A stretch of DNA of 5,813 bases from Actinomycetota bacterium (GTDB lineage: Bacteria; Actinomycetota; Acidimicrobiia; IMCC26256; BP-133), in assembly GCA_030838815.1 (NCBI GenBank), contig JAUZEX010000755.1, forward strand, positions 1 through 5,813, in the 5' to 3' direction. The position numbers were made by a program, and so were the translations under genes. The number at the start of each line of letters is the position of its first letter. Positions within the stretch are counted from its first letter, which is position 1. The notes beneath the pieces are model-generated. The model was not told the origin of the DNA. It was given only the letters and a program-made list of their open reading frames with translations, and ran no database searches. This document shows positions 1-5,345 of the stretch, piece after piece.

Positions 1-926
1 ATGTGGCGGTCGGCGAGGCCGGCGGCGACCTGGTCGAGGTCCTCGTAGCCGCAGCCGTAACCGTCGTTGACCAGCATCCAGCCGAGGGGCATCTTCTCCT
101 CCACGTAACCGTCCGCCACCGCCAGGGCGTCGAGGGTGTGGCGCTGACCCCGGTTCTGGTTGCAGAGGTAGCAGTCGGCGTCGCCCATCTCCAGGCCGTA
201 GATGGGGGGCAGGAACGGCCGCCCGGTGAGTTCGGTGTACCGGTCGATCACGTGCTTCGGCTCGCCGACGAAGAAGTAGGCGTCGAAGCGGTGCTCCTCG
301 TGCCGGGTCCGCACCGGGTCGGTGAAACGGTAGGAGCCCGGGGAGAACGTGTTGCGGAACACGCCGTAACCGGCGGTGGAGAGGTAGAACGGCACCGAGT
401 TCGGGCATCCGCCGTCGTTCCAGTCGTAGCTGACCTCGACGTCGACGGTCGCCGCCCGGTGGGAGAACCGCCCGTTCTGCATGCCGGCGCCGAAGAACTG
501 CTCGTCGGCGCCCCGGGAGAGGTGCTGGGCGACGGCGGCGCCGTTCCAGCTCAGGCACTGCTTCTCCTCCACGATGAGGGTGTCGTCCCCGTCGTCGTGC
601 CGGAGCCACAACCCGAAAGTGAGGGGATCCTTGTGCACCCGCAGGGCGAGGGTCCGGGTGCTGAGCCGGTAGTACTGCCCTTCGTCGGCGAATTCCGGCT
701 CGACTCCGGGATAGTCCGCCTTGACGACGATGCCGGCGTCGGGCTCGCCCCGCGGCGGCGCCGTGTTGGCCGGATCGGTGAAGCGGCCGTCGGGGGCCAT
801 CCAGATGCGGACGACGTCGTCGGCGAGGAACACGACCCGCACCCGTGCCGGCGCAGCGGTGATCTCGACCTGCCCCGGGCGGACGTCGATGCTGGTCACC
901 CGGCCCACCGCCGGCTGCTCGGCCAT
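1..926 (-). CDS. GH31 family glycosidase/transglycosylase, N-terminal part (runs off left edge)
   Basis: This is the first 308 residues of a glycoside hydrolase family 31 enzyme; the gene continues beyond position 1. Residues about 1-235 form the N-terminal beta-sandwich region, with the signatures DGRFTDPANT (46-55) and EQFFGAGMQNGRFSHR (142-157). The start of the (beta/alpha)8 barrel follows, with GDADC (248-252) and WMLVNDGYGCGY (283-294). These motifs resemble the actinobacterial GH31 subgroup that includes 6-alpha-glucosyltransferases of cyclic tetrasaccharide metabolism (CtsZ-like), as well as alpha-glucosidases; the subgroup call is from memory of the family. The catalytic aspartates lie outside the window, so activity cannot be confirmed. 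ATG at 926 is chosen because the N-terminal domain begins directly after it; no convincing Shine-Dalgarno precedes it. There is no signal peptide, suggesting a cytoplasmic enzyme acting on imported oligosaccharides, unlike secreted relatives. It is divergent from the methyltransferase gene. Confidence 0.88.
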   Translation of the reverse strand, partial: MAEQPAVGRVTSIDVRPGQVEITAAPARVRVVFLADDVVRIWMAPDGRFTDPANTAPPRGEPDAGIVVKADYPGVEPEFADEGQYYRLSTRTLALRVHKDPLTFGLWLRHDDGDDTLIVEEKQCLSWNGAAVAQHLSRGADEQFFGAGMQNGRFSHRAATVDVEVSYDWNDGGCPNSVPFYLSTAGYGVFRNTFSPGSYRFTDPVRTRHEEHRFDAYFFVGEPKHVIDRYTELTGRPFLPPIYGLEMGDADCYLCNQNRGQRHTLDALAVADGYVEEKMPLGWMLVNDGYGCGYEDLDQVAAGLADRH

Positions 927-1146
927 GCCGACACTCTGCCAGGCCGGTCCCGGTGGATCACAATGGCCGGGCCCTTCACGGAGGTTGCGGCGCCGGTTCT
1001 GCCACGACACTGAGGCTGCGCTGAGCGGACCGGCGGGTCGACGCGGGAGCGCGCCTCAGGTCGGCGTGGCGTCTGACGATGAGGCGCGCCGGACCTTGGG
1101 ATGGGTCCGCCATTGCGCAGGAGGCGCCTCACGTCAGGAGCCTCCC
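927..1146. other. Divergent intergenic region between GH31 and methyltransferase genes
   Basis: This 220-bp gap must hold the promoters of two divergent genes. I find no clear -35/-10 pair on either strand; AT-rich hexamers are scarce. Its right half (1049-1140) carries the structured leader annotated separately. No RNA gene or additional coding sequence with family resemblance is visible. Confidence 0.5.
1049..1140 (+). promoter_or_regulatory. Structured 5' leader with mutually exclusive helices that can sequester the ribosome binding site
   Basis: Two alternative helices share one strand. Helix A pairs GCGCGCCTCA (1049-1058) with TGAGGCGCGC (1080-1089), 10 perfect pairs around a 21-nt loop. 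Helix B pairs CTGACG (1073-1078) plus TGAGGCGC (1080-1087) with GCGCCTCA (1124-1131) plus CGTCAG (1132-1137), 14 Watson-Crick pairs with only A1079 bulged. Helix B encloses a small hairpin, CGGACC (1090-1095) with GGTCCG (1104-1109). Helix B covers half of the Shine-Dalgarno CAGGAG (1135-1140) of the methyltransferase, while helix A would release it. This is the layout of a translational switch, riboswitch or attenuator. I do not recognise a known riboswitch consensus, and no U tract suggests transcription termination. The pairings are read directly from sequence; the function is inferred. Confidence 0.5.
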
Positions 1147-2064
1147 GTGCCCGAGCTTCGTGCCCCGGCCTTCCCCGCCGACGTCATCCCGATCCAGTAC
1201 CACTTCAACATGCTCAACGACGCGGCCCGCATGGACGGCTTCGAGACGGCAATCGCGCTGGCGGTGCGCCCGGGGATGCGGGTCGTCGAGCTCGGCGGTG
1301 GCACCGGGGTGCTGTCATGGTTCGCCGCCCGTCAGGGTGCCGCCCGGGTCTGGTGCGTCGAGAAGCTGCCGGAGATGGTGGTCGCCGCCCGGGCGGCGTT
1401 GGCCGCCAACGAGCACGGCGACCGGGTCACGGTCGTCAATGCCGACGCGGAAGACTTTCTGCCCCCCGAGCCGGTCGACGTGGTGATCTGCGAGATGCTC
1501 CACACGGGGCTGCTGCGCGAGAAGCAGCTCAGCGTGATCGGCTCGTTCAAGCGGCGCTACCTCGCTCGGTTCGGCGGCCCGCTGCCCCGGATGATCCCGG
1601 AGGCCACGCTCCAGGCGATCCAGCCGGTCCAGCAGGACTTCGCCTACCACGGCTACCTGGCGACCACTCCCCTGTTCCAGGACGCCCGTTCGCTCCACCA
1701 GACCCGGACCGTCGAGCTCGGCCCGCCGGAGGTCTTCCAGGCCTTCACCTACGACCAGGTCCTCCCCGACCGCTGCGCCATGGACCGTCCGCTCGCCATC
1801 ACCCGGGCCGGCATCTTCAACGCCGTCCGGGTGGTGACCAAGAACCTCCTTGCCATCCAACCGTCGGGCCCGTCCCCCGAGTGGATCATGGGCTATCTGG
1901 TCATGCCCCTCGCCACGCCGCTCGCCACGCCCTTCGCCGTCGCCGCCGGCGACAAACCGCACGTGTCGTTCGACTACCGCCCCGGCGACGAGATCAACGC
2001 CCTGACGTCGAGCCTCCTGGTGACGGCCCGCACCCTCGACCCGAGCCGGTCGGCCGCCGGGTAG
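1147..2064 (+). CDS. PRMT-like class I SAM-dependent methyltransferase
   Basis: The product is a 305-residue methyltransferase of the Rossmann type. Motif I is VVELGGGTG (46-54), the post-I acidic residue binding the SAM ribose is E72 in VWCVEKL, an acidic pair DAED lies at 100-103, and the motif II strand is VDVVICEML (110-118). Several details point to protein arginine methyltransferases: the N-terminal helix Y18-x3-M-x2-D-x2-R-x3-F-x2-AI, E116 and E125 separated by nine residues like the PRMT double-E loop, and a C-terminal beta-barrel region beginning with E245-W246 where PRMTs have the THW loop. Start GTG at 1147 is chosen because CAGGAG (1135-1140) lies six bases upstream; the frame stays open to 721 but the upstream part is non-homologous and antisense to GH31. 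A 12-bp duplication near 1909-1932 gives a repeated LATP. The substrate is unknown; protein arginine is only an inference. Confidence 0.88.
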   Translation: MPELRAPAFPADVIPIQYHFNMLNDAARMDGFETAIALAVRPGMRVVELGGGTGVLSWFAARQGAARVWCVEKLPEMVVAARAALAANEHGDRVTVVNADAEDFLPPEPVDVVICEMLHTGLLREKQLSVIGSFKRRYLARFGGPLPRMIPEATLQAIQPVQQDFAYHGYLATTPLFQDARSLHQTRTVELGPPEVFQAFTYDQVLPDRCAMDRPLAITRAGIFNAVRVVTKNLLAIQPSGPSPEWIMGYLVMPLATPLATPFAVAAGDKPHVSFDYRPGDEINALTSSLLVTARTLDPSRSAAG

Positions 2065-2102
2065 GTCACGGTCGTCGCCCACGCGTCACGGGGCGCCGGC
2101 CG
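2065..2102. other. Short convergent gap
   Basis: This 38-bp gap separates the converging methyltransferase and CPBP protease genes. Only a weak five-pair stem, CGCCC with GGGCG, is visible. It has no T-run, so I do not call a terminator. Confidence 0.4.
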
Positions 2103-2822
2103 TCAGGCGTCGGCGGCGGGCGCCGGGAACGGGACGGCGTCGAGGGGCAGGCCGAGGATGCGCAGGTCGAGGACGGCGTGCAGCACCATGACCGGCACCA
2201 GGCTCCCGGTGGAGATGGCGATCCAGGCGAAGTAGGCGCCGGCCAGACCGGTGAGGACGACGCCCCTCACGCCCTGATAGAGATGCGCCATCCCGAAGGC
2301 GACGGCGGTGACGCCGATCAGCGCCCGATTCCCCATGCCCGGTGCCGCCCAGCGCAGGGCGGCCAGGCCGAAGCCGCGGTAGAGCACCTCCTCGCAGATT
2401 CCGGCCGTCAGGGCCAGGAGGGCGAACACCCGGCGTTCGGCGGCCGTGCGGGGCAGGAGGGCGGCCACCGGCTTGAGTTGCACGGCCAGGGCCCGGCGGA
2501 TGCCCTCCCCGCCGAACCGGTAGATGGCGGTCACGGCAATGAGGGCGACGGCGATGCCGGGGACCTGGTTTGCCACCGAGGTGTGGTCCCCGGGCGGCCA
2601 CAGGGACCGCACCCGATCGTGGGCCAGCAGCGCCAGCAGGCCGACGAGGGCGGCGCCGCCCCATTCGAAGGCGATGCCCCGCCGGTAGTGGTGGAGCCGG
2701 GCGGACGGGTCGTGACGGAGTCGCTCCAGCAGCTGCTGGTAGCGCCGCCGGCCGGCGAAGGGCTGGACGAAAGCCATCCAGCCCGCCAGCACCACGGACA
2801 CGACGGCGGCGAGGACAAGCAT
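2103..2822 (-). CDS. CPBP (CAAX/Abi) family intramembrane glutamic metalloprotease
   Basis: This 239-residue integral membrane protein carries the three CPBP signatures. They are E144-E145-VLYR-G (EExxxR), F176-GMA-H180 (FxxxH), and H215-AVL-D219, which together form the Rce1-like active site in the membrane. Hydrophobic segments lie near residues 1-19, 52-67, 87-101, 132-143, 165-178, 186-204 and 206-218, consistent with six to eight helices; the length is usual for the family. In bacteria such proteins cleave or bind membrane peptides, and members have been linked to bacteriocin immunity and protein processing; the substrate here is unknown. The start is the ATG at 2822. The only Shine-Dalgarno-like GGAG is about 17 nt upstream, too far, so a leaderless or weakly initiated message is possible. 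It lies 60 bp downstream of the AhpD-like gene on the same strand and may be co-transcribed, although a hairpin sits in between. Confidence 0.88.
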   Translation of the reverse strand: MLVLAAVVSVVLAGWMAFVQPFAGRRRYQQLLERLRHDPSARLHHYRRGIAFEWGGAALVGLLALLAHDRVRSLWPPGDHTSVANQVPGIAVALIAVTAIYRFGGEGIRRALAVQLKPVAALLPRTAAERRVFALLALTAGICEEVLYRGFGLAALRWAAPGMGNRALIGVTAVAFGMAHLYQGVRGVVLTGLAGAYFAWIAISTGSLVPVMVLHAVLDLRILGLPLDAVPFPAPAADA

Positions 2823-2837
2823 CCGCCGGATGCTAAC

Positions 2838-2884
2838 GACTCCTGCCGTCGCCGCCGCCCGCCCGACCGTGGCGACCGGGAGTC
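2838..2884 (-). terminator. Imperfect hairpin at the 3' end of the AhpD-like gene
   Basis: An outer stem GACTC/GAGTC (2838-2842 with 2880-2884) and an inner stem GTCGCC/GGCGAC (2848-2853 with 2871-2876) flank a small internal loop. The structure starts at the TGA stop of the AhpD-like gene and ends just before the CPBP start. No U-run follows in the direction of transcription, so it could be a U-less terminator, an mRNA 3'-end stabiliser, or chance in GC-rich DNA. Confidence 0.3.
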
Positions 2885-3428
2885 AGCGCCAGAGGTGCTG
2901 GGATCCGATGCGCAGCGCCCGGTTGAACTTGCTCGAGGCGTTCTCCCAGGCAATCACCTCGGTCAGGACGACGATGGCGTCGTCGTCGAAGCACCGCCGG
3001 AGCCGTCCGAACAGGGCGTCGTCGACGTCGCGGTCGGAGAGCGTGATGGTGTCGGCGTACTCCAGCGCCACCCGTTCACGGTCGTCGAACAGCTCCGGCC
3101 GCTCCGTCCAGCGGGCGACCCACTCCACCTTGTCGGCGCTCAGTCCCAGGTCGCGGCCCACGGCAGCGTTGATGTCCTGTCAGAACTCGCAGCCGTTGAG
3201 CGCCGCCACCCGCCGGTTGAGCAGCGCCTGCAGCCGCTCGTCGACGAGGCCGGCCTCGGCCAGACCAGCCCACATGCCCCGCACCGCCCGGAAGATCGCC
3301 GGGACCCGGGCGTAGACGAGCTGGTTCCGCAACGGCGCCCCCCACCGGGCCACCTGGGCCTCGCGCACGGCCCGGACCCGCCCGTCCGCCGCCTCGGGGT
3401 CGATGCCGTCGATCCGCTGCCCGCTCAA
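2883..3428 (-). CDS. AhpD-like / carboxymuconolactone decarboxylase family protein, candidate selenoprotein (CxxU)
   Basis: The frame encodes a 181-residue AhpD-like (CMD fold) protein if the in-frame TGA at 3182-3180 is decoded. Before it lies the helix ERLQALLNRRVAALNGCEF and after it QDINAAVGRDLGLS, matching relatives that have NGCEFC followed by DIN. The TGA therefore replaces the second Cys of the redox CxxC, giving C80-E-F-U83. The His that follows CxxC in classical AhpD is N87. The downstream frame is intact and family-like to the TGA stop at 2883: FDDRERVALEYADTIT, FGRLRRCFDDD, and IAWENASSKFNRAL. AhpD proteins are disulfide reductases or peroxidase partners using this motif, so a peroxide or thiol redox role is inferred. 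I choose TTG at 3428 because AAGGGGAG lies eight bases upstream; ATG 3461 and GTG 3476 are in-frame alternatives without a good ribosome site. The alternative reading is a nonsense mutation or a sequencing error. Confidence 0.8.
3147..3179 (-). promoter_or_regulatory. Putative bacterial SECIS element
   Basis: Directly after the in-frame TGA (3182-3180) the mRNA can fold as follows: CAGG (3179-3176) with CCTG (3150-3147); an internal loop; CGC (3168-3166) with GCG (3154-3152); a U3165/C3155 mismatch; GCC (3164-3162) with GGC (3158-3156); and an apical loop GUG (3161-3159). Counting the UGA as 1-3, the unpaired U is at 18 and the loop G-U at 22-23. This is close to the bulged U17 and loop G23/U24 recognised by SelB in E. 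coli fdhF (remembered values). A G at the start of a small apical loop about 18 nt from the UGA fits the general bacterial SECIS pattern. It lies inside the coding sequence, as is normal for bacterial SECIS elements. Confidence 0.6.
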
Positions 3429-3461
3429 TTGGTCGGCTCCCCTTGTCGGTTCGATTTCCAT

Positions 3462-3559
3462 AACGGTGGCGGCCACGCTAATCGGACATCGCGTCCGGTT
3501 CCGGCAGAGATCCGGTGATGGCGGGGGGAGGCGGAGCCGGGACCGGCGAAGATCGGACC
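3462..3559. promoter_or_regulatory. Divergent promoter region between AhpD-like and membrane protein genes
   Basis: Both flanking genes must initiate transcription in or near this 98-bp interval. On the minus strand TAGCGT (3482-3477) fits the loose actinobacterial TANNNT -10 pattern and would start transcription inside the longest open frame, which agrees with a downstream translation start for the AhpD-like gene. No matching -35 is evident. Nothing convincing is seen on the plus strand. Confidence 0.25.
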
Positions 3560-4021
3560 ATGGGCGCAGACGTCGAGAATCCGGCCGTCCGGATCCTGAG
3601 CATCGCAGCGGCGGTGGCCGCGGTGGCCGCCGCCGTGGTCGCGGTCGTCGCCTTCTCGTGGTTCGTCGTGATCAGCTGGGATGTGCTGCGGGCCGCCCTG
3701 GGAACCGTGCGGCTCCTGCTCGTGCTGGCGGTCGCCGCCGTCGCCGCCGGCACCTGGGCGTCGGTCGCCTACGGCCGGCTCCGGCCCACCTCCCGGCGTT
3801 CGATGACCCGGGGCCGCCGGCTCGGCATCGCCGCCGTCTCGCTGCTGGCCGTCATCTGCGGTGTGGTGTCCGTCCCGGCCACCCGCGCCCGGCTCGAAAG
3901 CAACAAATGCCTCCGCATCGCCGCCCCGGACGGCGTGGCCCAGGCCCGCTGTCACGACTGGCTCGAGAGCCGCCGGCAGTGGTGGACCCTCGGCCTGTCC
4001 CACCGGAACCCGGCCCGCTAA
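3560..4021 (+). CDS. Small three-helix membrane protein of unknown function
   Basis: I do not recognise this 153-residue protein. Three hydrophobic segments are clear: about residues 11-38 (AVAAVAAAVVAVVAFSWFVVI), 49-70 (RLLLVLAVAAVAAGTWASVAY) and 89-108 (LGIAAVSLLAVICGVVSV). The Arg-rich loop between helices 2 and 3 (RLRPTSRRSMTRGRR) predicts a cytoplasmic loop and N-terminus. The 45-residue tail would then be outside the membrane. That tail holds two Cys (SNKC and ARCHDW) that could form a disulfide. ATG at 3560 is preferred because helix 1 follows a short polar N-terminus; GTG 3515 and ATG 3518 are in-frame alternatives that would add a Gly-rich stretch, and no start has a strong Shine-Dalgarno. 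It is divergent from the AhpD-like gene. Codon use is typical of its neighbours and the hydrophobicity pattern supports a real gene. Confidence 0.65.
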   Translation: MGADVENPAVRILSIAAAVAAVAAAVVAVVAFSWFVVISWDVLRAALGTVRLLLVLAVAAVAAGTWASVAYGRLRPTSRRSMTRGRRLGIAAVSLLAVICGVVSVPATRARLESNKCLRIAAPDGVAQARCHDWLESRRQWWTLGLSHRNPAR

Positions 4022-4040
4022 ATCACGGTGATCCGCTCCA

Positions 4041-4610
4041 TCAGCCGCCGCCGCCGGTTCCACCGCCACCGGTTCCACCGCCACCGGTTCCTCCACCGCC
4101 GCCTGTTCCTCCACCGCCGCCTGTCCCGGCGCCGCCGTTGCCACCACCGGTATTGCCTCCGCTCGGGGGCGTCGATCCGGAGTTGCCGGGATCGGCGCCC
4201 TGCTTCGGCGGTGAATCGGACGACCGGTACCAGCAGTCACAGGACGGGTCGTACTGGCAGTTCGGGTCCCGCGTGGCGTGACCACTGTGGGAGTACTTGA
4301 AGCAGTCGGACGACTGGTGGTCGTAGGAGGCGTCGCACGGATAGTCGTAGTTGCAGCCGTAGCCGCCGTAGTAGGGGCCGTAGTACGGACCGCCGCATCC
4401 GTAGTAGCCGCAGCGGCCGTAGCCGTAGTACCCGTAGTAGCCGCCGTCCCCGTACCGACCGTCGTGATGGTGCGCCTCGCGGTCGCCATGGTGCTCGTGG
4501 CTCTCGGAGCGGTTGCCGTCACGATGATCGCCTCGATCCGCACTCCACGCCGGGGCGGAAACCCCGACGACCAACGCCACCCCGGCCACGATGGTCCAGA
4601 TCCTGCGCAT
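4041..4610 (-). CDS. Secreted His/Tyr/Cys/Gly-rich low-complexity protein
   Basis: This 189-residue protein starts with a clear signal peptide: MRR, a hydrophobic core (IWTIVAGVALVVGVSAP), and a probable signal peptidase I site after AWS (residue 23). The mature part has four zones. Residues 24-51 are His/Asp/Arg-rich (SHEHHGD, AHHHD). Residues 52-92 are Tyr/Gly repeats (GGYYGYYGYG, GPYYGPYYGGYG). Residues 93-130 are Cys-rich, ending DPSCDCWYR. Residues 140-189 are a Gly tail of TGGGG units. Eight Cys in total (67, 72, 86, 92, 103, 118, 124, 126) could form four disulfides. ATG at 4610 is chosen because GGAGG lies four bases upstream and the signal peptide begins there, although the frame is open to 4685. 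I do not recognise a family. Metal binding through the His cluster and a wall-associated or matrix role are inferences from composition only. Confidence 0.75.
   Translation of the reverse strand: MRRIWTIVAGVALVVGVSAPAWSADRGDHRDGNRSESHEHHGDREAHHHDGRYGDGGYYGYYGYGRCGYYGCGGPYYGPYYGGYGCNYDYPCDASYDHQSSDCFKYSHSGHATRDPNCQYDPSCDCWYRSSDSPPKQGADPGNSGSTPPSGGNTGGGNGGAGTGGGGGTGGGGGTGGGGTGGGGTGGGG
4044..4145. repeat. Short tandem repeats encoding the poly-Gly/Thr tail
   Basis: Two perfect 15-bp units GGTTCCACCGCCACC occupy 4056-4085. They are followed by two perfect 18-bp units GTTCCTCCACCGCCGCCT at 4087-4122, with degenerate copies on both sides. On the coding (minus) strand these give Thr-Gly4 or Thr-Gly5 units, so repeat slippage would change tail length without breaking the frame. 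Confidence 0.8.
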
Positions 4611-4748
4611 GCTGCCTCCACGTCGCTCGGCCCGTGCCGCAATCCACCGCCCCCGATCCGGAAGCGGCCCCTTACACGGGCACAACTACCCGCGAAGCGG
4701 ACAATCAAACGACGGGGCGACCGCCGGAGCTTGTCGTCGACCCGGCCG
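4611..4748. other. Intergenic spacer between acetyltransferase and secreted-protein genes
   Basis: Both flanking genes read leftward. The spacer contains the GGAGG ribosome site (4615-4619) of the secreted-protein gene and presumably its promoter. A TTGATT hexamer occurs on the minus strand near 4703-4708, but no well-spaced -10 follows. No other gene is visible. Confidence 0.35.
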
Positions 4749-4773
4749 TCACCAGCAGTCGCCCGGCCGGTCG
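4738..4773 (-). terminator. GC-rich hairpin spanning the acetyltransferase stop codon
   Basis: CGACCCGGCCG (4738-4748) pairs with CGGCCGGTCG (4764-4773), giving ten pairs with one bulged C. The TGA stop (4751-4749) lies at the end of the 15-nt loop. No U-run follows on the minus strand. It may be a U-less terminator or a 3'-end structure. Confidence 0.3.
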
Positions 4774-5297
4774 TCGCACGTGATCGGTGACGTCAGGTCG
4801 ATGGCGGCGCTGGGGCCCGTGCGCAGCACCATCAGGCCGTCGTCGTCCTCCGCCGTGCGCTCCACGGAGCCGTCGTGACGCCGCACGTAGGAAGGGCCCC
4901 GCCACCGTTCCCAGCCGAGACGCTCGTAGAACCGGTAGGCGCCCGTGCCGAGCACACCGAGTTCTTCGGCGAGCCGGATCTGCGCCGTGATCGGCTCCAT
5001 GGCCAGGGTACCGAGGCCCTCCCCCTTCCGATGCGGGAGGGTGGCCACACCCTCGACGTAGCCGGTCCTGAACGGGCGGCCGTCCACCTCGATGGTGCGC
5101 GACACCAGAGCGGCATGGGCGACGACCAGTCCATCCTCCAGCACGATCACGTGCAGACCGCCGATGGTGTGGGCCCAGTCGTCATCATCGAAGTCGCCGT
5201 CGGGATCACCGCGGAAGGCGGCGTCGAGCAAGGCCCGGATGTCAGCCAGCCGGGCCGGCGGCACCTCATGCGTCGGCAACGACCTCACCGTGAGCAT
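4749..5297 (-). CDS. aac(2'): Aminoglycoside 2'-N-acetyltransferase, AAC(2')-I family (GNAT fold)
   Basis: This 182-residue GNAT enzyme is collinear with mycobacterial AAC(2')-Ic (181 residues), which transfers acetyl from acetyl-CoA to the 2'-amino group of aminoglycosides such as gentamicin. Shared blocks include DDDWAHTIGGLHVIV (38-52), GYVEGVATLP (79-88) with the substrate-site E82, the acetyl-CoA loop HRKGEGLG (89-96), FYERLGWERWRGPS (123-136), EDDDG (150-154), and the C-terminal CDDRPGDCW. The C-terminal Trp is kept; its carboxylate contacts the drug in the known structure. There is a short gap around residues 117-121 relative to AAC(2')-Ic. ATG at 5297 has no Shine-Dalgarno, but TAGGCT (5311-5306 on the minus strand) fits a TANNNT -10 only eight bases upstream, so a leaderless transcript is possible. 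The gene is divergent from padR. Intrinsic resistance or a housekeeping acetyltransferase role are both possible. Confidence 0.87.
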   Translation of the reverse strand: MLTVRSLPTHEVPPARLADIRALLDAAFRGDPDGDFDDDDWAHTIGGLHVIVLEDGLVVAHAALVSRTIEVDGRPFRTGYVEGVATLPHRKGEGLGTLAMEPITAQIRLAEELGVLGTGAYRFYERLGWERWRGPSYVRRHDGSVERTAEDDDGLMVLRTGPSAAIDLTSPITCDDRPGDCW

Positions 5298-5345
5298 TGG
5301 GCGAGAGCCTAAAGGGACGAAGCTGCCAGGACCGCCTTTCCCGGC
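5298..5345. other. Left part of acetyltransferase-PadR intergenic region
   Basis: This short stretch links the acetyltransferase start to the operator. It holds the minus-strand TAGGCT candidate -10 (5306-5311) and the weak plus-strand TTTCCC -35 (5337-5342). No other structure is seen. Confidence 0.3.

Noticed and set aside
3..1013. A 336-codon plus-strand open frame at the left edge
   Set aside because: It is antisense to the GH31 coding frame, which has clear family motifs; the plus-strand translation resembles nothing.
1121..1130. The 10-bp palindrome GAGGCGCCTC as a stand-alone operator
   Set aside because: It is part of the longer RNA helix B and is better explained by that; operator function cannot be excluded.
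1079..1140. A leader peptide attenuator in front of the methyltransferase
   Set aside because: The ATG at 1079 has no ribosome site and its frame runs far into the gene without a nearby stop, unlike Erm-type leader peptides.
721..1146. N-terminal extension of the methyltransferase up to 721
   Set aside because: The extension overlaps the GH31 gene, lacks family similarity, and the GTG at 1147 has a well-placed ribosome site.
3180..3182. Reading the AhpD-like gene as a pseudogene or as two separate small genes
   Set aside because: Only one stop interrupts it, exactly at a redox Cys, the frame is otherwise family-like to its end, and a SECIS-like hairpin follows. It remains the main alternative if no sel genes exist.
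1101..3518. An 805-codon open frame on the plus strand
   Set aside because: It overlaps the methyltransferase in another frame and runs antisense to the CPBP and AhpD-like genes. Its Pro/Arg/Gly-rich composition is typical of GC-rich shadow frames.
3425..4708. A 427-codon minus-strand open frame
   Set aside because: It overlaps the membrane protein antisense and the secreted-protein gene in another frame, and its Thr/Ala repeats reflect the GC-rich repeats.
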